From assembly GCA_008933995.1 (NCBI GenBank), contig WARS01000011.1, positions 17,567,516-17,631,515 on the forward strand: a DNA stretch of 64,000 nucleotides. Reading direction: 5' to 3'. Under the pieces are notes generated by a model. It did not search any database, was not told where the DNA came from, and saw only the letters and a program-made list of their open reading frames with translations. Of the stretch, positions 57,840 through 64,000 are shown in pieces (the first letter of the stretch is position 1; every line of letters begins with the position of its first letter). The DNA comes from Datnioides undecimradiatus. Taxonomy: Eukaryota > Chordata > Actinopteri > Lobotiformes > Datnioididae. The position numbers were made by a program, and so were the translations under genes.

Positions 57840-58360
57840 CATAGAGATGGTAATGTCTACTGCCATGTTGGATCGGAGGGCAGCGGCGCGGAAACGGCGC
57901 GGCGGAGGAGGCGGCGGCTTCGGCGCTCTCTGCCGAGCGGCTGCGGTCGGGGGCAGAGACTCTTTACTGGGATAAATGGAATTAAGTCTGCGTGTAGCCA
58001 TTTTGCAGAGCACGAGAGAGGGAAGCTGACAGAAAACTTAAACAAGCATCGGGGATTTGGAGTTAAATGCACCCAATAAAAGATGTTGAACATTAGATGG
58101 TAATGTTATTTGCTTATCTGACCATGTGAGAGCTTCTCTTCTCTTGTTTTTTTAGCGAGAGACAGATGAAAAGGGCGTTTTTAAAGGCAGAGCAGCTGCA
58201 CTGTTGAACGGTCACGGTGTAAAGTCACTTTTATAATATGACTTTCCACATGTATGTGAAGACAGAGGTGAGGGGAGTAAAAGTCAAAGCGAAACGTAGA
58301 TTTAATCTATTTCCCGGCGGCCATCTTTGCCTCCAACTGAGCCCGCCGCCGCCGCCGCCT
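57840..58360. promoter_or_regulatory. CpG-rich promoter-like patch
   Basis: GC- and CpG-rich sequence (GGCGGAGGAGGCGGCGGCTT and similar) with GCCATGTTGGAT near 57860, GCCATTTTG near 58000 and GGCGGCCATCTTTGCC near 58317. The last matches the YY1 site common at vertebrate transcription starts. A short frame starting MSTAMLDRRAAARKRR and ending at about 57975 is present. It could be the 5' end of a neighbouring gene or a regulatory element. Confidence 0.3.
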
Positions 58361-59609
58361 GTGGTTCACCTTGTGGCTGAGCTGACGTGTTGACCAAACA
58401 ATCAGGACGCGAGCGTTCGCTTTTTATTCTGCGTACATTTCAAAATGATAAAAGCGATAAAAGGGTCAAAACAGCCACAAACGCGTCTCCTCCGCACCAA
58501 AATCCAACATCTGAGCTCTTCGTCTCAAAGACCTTCCTCAGATCAAATGCTGTTCGTCTGAAGGATGTTTTAATATTTTTTTAAATTTCTAGTTACGTTC
58601 TAAAAAGGCTGTTCAGCCAACTCTGTGCCAAACTGCAACAGCACATATGTTTTAATGTGTTTTATCAAGAGGGGGGAAGAAATGTTTCCAATGAACGTGT
58701 CTGCAAAGTTTCAAGATTCCCACTGCGCTCGCATTAAATCGCTGGCTCATAACAACTAAAGCAATAAACTGTATTATCTGGGGTTATATTCAGGCACTTG
58801 GTTCAGGTTTGGTAAAGGCCGGTGGTCTTGAAGAACCGCAATCAACCCTTAAAACAAGCGCTTATGTGGCTTGAACCTCACCAGGACTCAGGGTGTTGAT
58901 CCCAGTCTCTGGTTTACTTTCAGTCATGTTTAAATAAAAGCGAACATGTTCCTCTTGATATAAAGACAAACGTCTGTTTTATCGGCCGCTCATTACGACA
59001 GGAGTTCAGCAGGACTCAACCTCACACACACACGCTATGCGTCCTCATGTCTTCTTTAAGTGAAAACCACTCAGCCGCGCGTCTTCATGTTTAACCAGGG
59101 GTGTCACTTTAGGACACAGGAGGTTACGCACACGAGACGAGCTCCGTGTTCACTCTACGGTGCGCAAATTCAAATTTCAGTTCAGCTGTATTTGTTTTAT
59201 TAGCACCTAAATGCAAGTGTCGTTTTGAAAGTTTGACACTTTGAGTTCACATTCATAAAACATAAAGCCGTTTCTTTTTCGCCATTTCCCCACACGCGGC
59301 GCGAATTTGGGAAAATAAAACATCAGACAACATGTCAGTCAGAGTATAAACACCCCGGAGAGCAGGAACTGCTCCTGCCAATCCAAAAACAGTGTCAGGC
59401 TGCAGATACTCGGGCTGTTACGTGATACACCCCGTCATGACTGTGGACACAGACAGTTAACACGCGCAGCCCGGCGGTTTGCTACTGTCTGCAGTTACAG
59501 GCAGCGCTGCAGGAAAAACAAATACAATTCTGCAGCCCCGGTCGTCTGCAGGAGAAACAATCTCTCCGCAAATCCTCTGAGACGCTGCGTGGAGAGAGAG
59601 GAAAGAGGG

Positions 59610-59611
<2 letters not shown>

Positions 59612-59664
<53 letters not shown>
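59612..59664. repeat. long (TG)n microsatellite
   Basis: About 26 uninterrupted TG units, the longest in the window, followed by further TG-rich stretches to 60311. Confidence 0.97.
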
Positions 59665-59666
<2 letters not shown>

Positions 59667-59961
59667 GGAGGTTTTGGGTGGACTGCAGGACCTAAATGGA
59701 GAAGGCGTGCTGCGGTAGCCTGTTAATGGTGAGGGGGGCTCAGAGGACCGGAGAGGGGAATGTCTGTGTGTGTGTCAAGTGTGTGAGTGTGTGCGTGTGT
59801 GTGTGTGTATGGGTGGTGGTGGTGGTGGGGGGGATTATGGAACAGATGAGTGTGTTAACAGTTGTAGTGAATGGGGGTTAAGTAAGGCTGTTCTTTGCAG
59901 CCTGATGGTTTTTTAAAAGAGACAATGGAAAAACGATTAATTCAAATTATCTAAACAGACT

Positions 59962-60034
59962 CTGTGTGTGTGTGTGCATGTGTGTGTGTGCATGTGTGTG
60001 TGCGCATGTGTGCGTGTGCATGTGTGTGCGCACA
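59962..60034. repeat. (TG)n with CATG interruptions
   Basis: TG runs broken at near-regular intervals by GCATG, giving a minisatellite-like array. Confidence 0.85.
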
Positions 60035-60280
60035 TTTACACGGTGCATGCATAGAAGAGCAGCAGGAGGAGAGTTATCCGATGGGTTTGAAGACTTTTAG
60101 ACTGTGGGTCACTGTTTTCATGTTGTTTCTCATGCTCTGCCTGCATGTATACGATGATATATTGTATGCGAATGAGCGCCCAGGTCTGATCAAAGTCAGC
60201 AAATGTTTAATGAAGAATCGAAATGCATTGCTCATATTTGTGGAAGTGTTTTTATAAGAAACTGAGCAAATAGAAAACTC

Positions 60281-60311
<31 letters not shown>

Positions 60312-60960
60312 CTTTAAAAACAGGCAGCGTAGAGGACGGCCTAACATGCAGAGGTGCTACAAACGCAGTGTCACATCCTCCCTGGTCTTGGGACCTGAGT
60401 GAACTTGGGATGCGTGGTTGTGAACGGTGAGGAGAGAGATGATCAGCCTTAGGGGCCGGTGTGGAGGAAACGTGCTCTGGCTTGTGTTTTACTGTTAAAA
60501 GACGAGCTGCAGCACTTTGGACCGACTGCATGAGAGTGAGACAGAAACAAAACTACCACAGTGTTGCAGCATTACAGTAATCATAGCAAAGCAGCGTCAG
60601 GGACACGCAACTTTTGTGAAACATGCAACTTAAACAGTGTTTCTATGGGTTTTGCAGACGAGGAGACCGATAAAACCACGAGCACAGAGGGAGACATGCA
60701 CCGTGGCAATACAATTACAATTTGTACATGTAAATAAAGTTTTAGATTTAGTTAAATAAAGTTAAATTAAGATGTCAGAGTACTGCTTCACGTGTATATA
60801 AAACACGGATCAATAGAACATTAGTGATGAGGCTTTTCATTGTTTAACTTGGCTAAGGTTTAGGAGCCGGGGTCAGTGATGACAGTGAGGGTCCTCATAG
60901 GTTTAGAGGTGTGTAAGCATGATGAGACGTTCAAGGCAGTTTTTCCCCAAAGAGCAGCAC

Positions 60961-60985
60961 TCACACACACACACACACACACACA
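60961..60985. repeat. (CA)n microsatellite
   Basis: About 12 CA units, then a short A run. Confidence 0.9.
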
Positions 60986-61089
60986 AAAATGCAAAAATAC
61001 AGACTTAATAAAAACCCTTTGAAACTAACAAGACTGCGGCTTCTCAAATTTTAATCACCACATTTCATTAATTCATTCCTTTTTCCGCA

Positions 61090-61800
61090 AGCACGCTGCT
61101 CTCCGACCAATGAGCTACCGCTCGCCGCGCTGGAGAGCCGTTTCCCTGAAAGCGAAAGACTCAAAATGTTCATTTTCCGTCGCTGAAAATTAATCACCAT
61201 TGTTTATCTTTTACTTTCGCGGCGCCGAAAAATAAATTGCAGCCCCTGAATGCGCCGAACGTCTGATCAAGGCCGCGCGTCTTGGGACAAAAAAAAGGGG
61301 GCTGTTTGGAGCCTCGACGCGGCGGCCTTTATCCCAGAGTCAATTCTGACCCGCGCAGAGCGACCTCCCGCTGTCCTGCCTCGCACGAACAAATTAAGGT
61401 GCACTCAGGCAACAATGAACAAATTCCTCGCAGTCCATCAGGGACCCTGTTGAGCACAAAGACGGAGCGGGTTTTGTTTTACGCACGATACGCTGCCCGC
61501 CTTGCTTTATTGGCAGTTTGAGCACAAATCAACACGCGGGTATTTTACTGAATCTGTCGTGATCCCTCATTGGTGGACTGTATCACCACCTTGATTTTAA
61601 ATGGTCTAGTGCGCAGCGATTTCCACCAGAACGCTGGGATAATGTAATGATGTCCGGGTTTGTATGAATGGATCCCGGATAAATACGGAGTAGCAAACAG
61701 CCGAATGTGATTTCCATATCAACTGGAGGAAAAGGTATTAAATAAGCAATTAGAAACCCAAGGGCAGTGCAGTGGTCTCGAGTCAATTGACCTTAACTTG
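61090..61800. promoter_or_regulatory. candidate conserved non-coding block
   Basis: A repeat-free stretch with AATTAATCACCATTGTTTAT (homeodomain-like and SOX-like words), TTGATTTTAAATGGTC and AATAAGCAATTAGAAACC. By texture it resembles an enhancer. It is unconfirmed. Confidence 0.3.
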
Positions 61801-63419
61801 AGTCACAAATTTGATGACTTTTATCTCCAGGAAATAAAAAAAAACGATTTCCAGGTTGACACCGATGACCCGTGACCTCAGATGGACAAGAAAACTCGAT
61901 GCCTTCCCCTGAAAACCCAGGAATTAATGAAGTTATTTTAAAAAGTGTGCACTGAATAGATTAATTTCCCTTCATTTCAGGATTCGACCTTAACGCCATT
62001 CCTTTTCAGCAACACTTTAATGCGCCAGATCCAGTTGGTTTGAACCAACCGCACATCGTCCAATCAAGTTGCAGGAGAGAATGACATTTACCTTTGTGCA
62101 CAATGTCTTAAAACTCAAGGAACATACATGTGACGTGCAAAACTAGGACCAACGCTGCTGCTCCCTGCATCCCACAGACCAAAAGAGCAAACGTGTGAAC
62201 ATCATAAACCATTTCTGCCACACAGGTGCAGCCAGGGAGACTTGCAAGGTGTATCAGCAGTGTTCAACTGCAATACAGCTGAATTTACAACTCCCAAGAT
62301 GCATTTTGCTAAGAAACATCCACCAAGAAACATCCACCAAACTTCTCCAAAGCGTTGCCCGTCTGCACGACCATCAGCCCGTAGAAGATGTATGATTAGG
62401 CTCAGCTTTTAGAACTGAAACCTATAATCATAAAATAAATCCACAATGCTGACTTATCCAGGAGACCACAGTGGCAAACACTGAGGAAATCGCCATAAAA
62501 TTAATTTAAAATTCAATGAGACACTTCTGAAAACAGCAGCTTGGCCCACTTTGCACCGCTGACCTACAAACTGACACAAATCAAACCCCTGAGCTGAGCA
62601 TTTGTGGGGTTTTTCTAAACTGTGAAGTAGTTTTGGGATCTCGAGAGAGTGTCATCCATCTGATCTGTTAAAGGTGCACTGTTTTGTTTTCGCTACTCAC
62701 CAGCATGCACTGTGTTTCTCCTTGAGCTTTAACACATCTGTTGCATCCACGTCCTACATTTCCTGTTTTTTTTAAAGGCTTTAACATCCAGCATTGGGTG
62801 TGACCATGTTTACCAGCTTGCAGGCTTCTTCCTCCATGTCTCCGCTGGTGCATTTCTGCACGCCTCGGCACATTACCGCCACCTGAAGGTCGGTGGAATG
62901 GCAGACACGTGCACAACATAAAAACCATAGAGAGAAACCCTCTTTAGCAGCATTATAGGATACAAAACTGCACAGGAAACCTTTTATTAATGCGTGAATT
63001 GTCAAAAAATCACTTATTTGCTCCCTTCAGCCCAAAATGCTTCTTCAGTTCATCCAAGCAGCTGTTTCTGAGCTTCAGCAGGACTTTTAAACACTATGTA
63101 CTCCTCTCCACCAGTGTTTTTAATTAATACTTTTTAAATACTGCACATCAGAGAGACAGCGGCATTCAAAAGTACTTTTAGCGAATGTGTAAATAAACTC
63201 CTGATGCACAGCAGCCACAAAAGAGTAGGAAAACCCCGGTTATTGAGCCAGAGGTTATTAGTTTTTCGTTGCATAATGTTTATTTACTGTTTATTTTTCA
63301 GTATGAATGCACATGCAGCAGAGCTAGAATAACGTCTGGAGGTCTCTGCAGCGCAGTGGTTGAGACTTTATGATGCACTAATGCACGGCAGCTACAGGAT
63401 AAAGCCGTACAACCGCCGT

Positions 63420-63690
63420 ACACAAACTTGTGCCTCTACCCTCCGCTGACTTTGGCCAAAAGCTGTGACCGCAAAGTGCTGATATTAATTTACACTCGGT
63501 GTTGTGGTTGTATTTCAGCAATTAAAATCCCCACGGGGTCCTCTAATGGCAGCCAGCTGGGGACTGGACCGAGGATAGAAGTAAACAGGACTGTTATTCT
63601 CTTAATTGGCTGTCCAACAAGTGATGGCGCTCAGGTCATTATTAGTGTTTATACTGTGAGGTCTATATGTGCTGCAGCGGGATGCTAATG
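63420..63690. promoter_or_regulatory. candidate conserved non-coding block
   Basis: Repeat-free sequence with GCAATTAAAATCCCC, TCTTAATTGGCTGTCC and GGTCATTATTAGTG. The open frame across it (86 codons) has no recognised homology. Confidence 0.25.
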
Positions 63691-64000
63691 TGAGATTGGG
63701 ATGTGTTTGCCTTGAGTTTAACGGTTTCCAAAAGAGACAGAAAGTGGGGCAAACACAGAGGCAGCAGTTTGCATGAAGTTAAAAGACATGAGCTAAGGTG
63801 GAGGGTCGATGAGCGGCTGATGAGCGAGAACTTAGCTTGAGGTGTCGTGAGTGCGATGTCCAAGACAAACGCATGGGTGCAGGCAAACTCTGCATATGCA
63901 TGACCTGCGGGCACGTTACACTGCAAACTGTGTACGGACCAACTGGTTTTGTTTATTCAGGATTAGGGCTGAAACGCTGACTGAGCGATGCAGTTGGAGT

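Larger units (their letters stand above)
50127..64000. other. 5' flank of etnk and intergenic DNA without recognised genes
   Basis: About 13.9 kb. The etnk promoter and 5' UTR should lie in the first few hundred bases (on the minus strand), but I see no TATA box or CpG island there. The rest holds repeats at 52151-53350, GT microsatellites (57609-57638, 59612-59664, 59760-60050, 60283-60311, 60961-60985), a CpG-rich patch at 57840-58360, and several repeat-free blocks (54440-55290, 55340-55600, 57180-57330, 61090-61800, 63420-63690). No exon matched a known gene. Confidence 0.55.

Noticed and set aside
57652..57975. A 107-codon frame with a Gly-rich end as a first coding exon
   Set aside because: The frame depends on GC-rich repeats, and I see no conserved motif or clear donor. 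It is kept only as a promoter-like patch.
1..64000. CRISPR array, phage, plasmid or bacterial system
   Set aside because: The spliced vertebrate genes, microsatellites and fish repeats show nuclear fish DNA. No regularly spaced repeats with unique spacers were seen.

Overview
The window is nuclear DNA of a bony fish, most likely a percomorph teleost. The grounds are vertebrate genes split by long introns, many (CA)n microsatellites, and dispersed elements of kinds common in spiny-rayed fish, including a tRNA-derived SINE with A and B boxes. There are no operons, CRISPR arrays or bacterial genes. Apart from the twelve coding exons described here, almost all of the sequence is intronic or intergenic.

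Positions 1-14,750 (+ strand) hold the 3' end of sox6, a SoxD transcription factor. Four coding exons (5933-6041, 7083-7253, 9107-9320, 11575-11920) join in frame and encode the last 279 residues: a linker, the whole HMG box, and the acidic C-terminus. The HMG box is interrupted by the intron typical of SoxD genes. A long 3' UTR follows, with four seed matches for the miR-499/miR-208 family, a known repressor of Sox6 in muscle. The first 5.9 kb are intron; the 5' exons lie outside the window.

Positions 14,750-24,368 separate the two genes, which converge tail to tail. This stretch holds a clear TIR-bearing MITE-like element (16136-16552) and several candidate conserved non-coding blocks.

Positions 24,369-50,126 (- strand) hold a complete ethanolamine kinase gene. 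Eight exons join without a frame break into a 364-residue protein with the kinase motifs CHNDLL and IDYEY. Intron 1 has a GC donor (AAG|GCAAGT) instead of GT. The introns contain a SINE, a second TIR-bearing repeat, a pair of direct repeats and unexplained open frames.

Positions 50,127-64,000 show no coding exon that I recognise. They hold repeats, long GT microsatellites, a CpG-rich promoter-like patch near 57.8-58.4 kb, and several blocks that look like conserved non-coding elements.

The most interesting point is the sox6-etnk pairing. In human, SOX13 lies tail to tail with ETNK2, and SOX5 is linked to ETNK1. A third SoxD-ETNK pair in the same orientation suggests an ancestral pair kept through the vertebrate genome duplications, with a third ETNK ohnolog surviving in fish.
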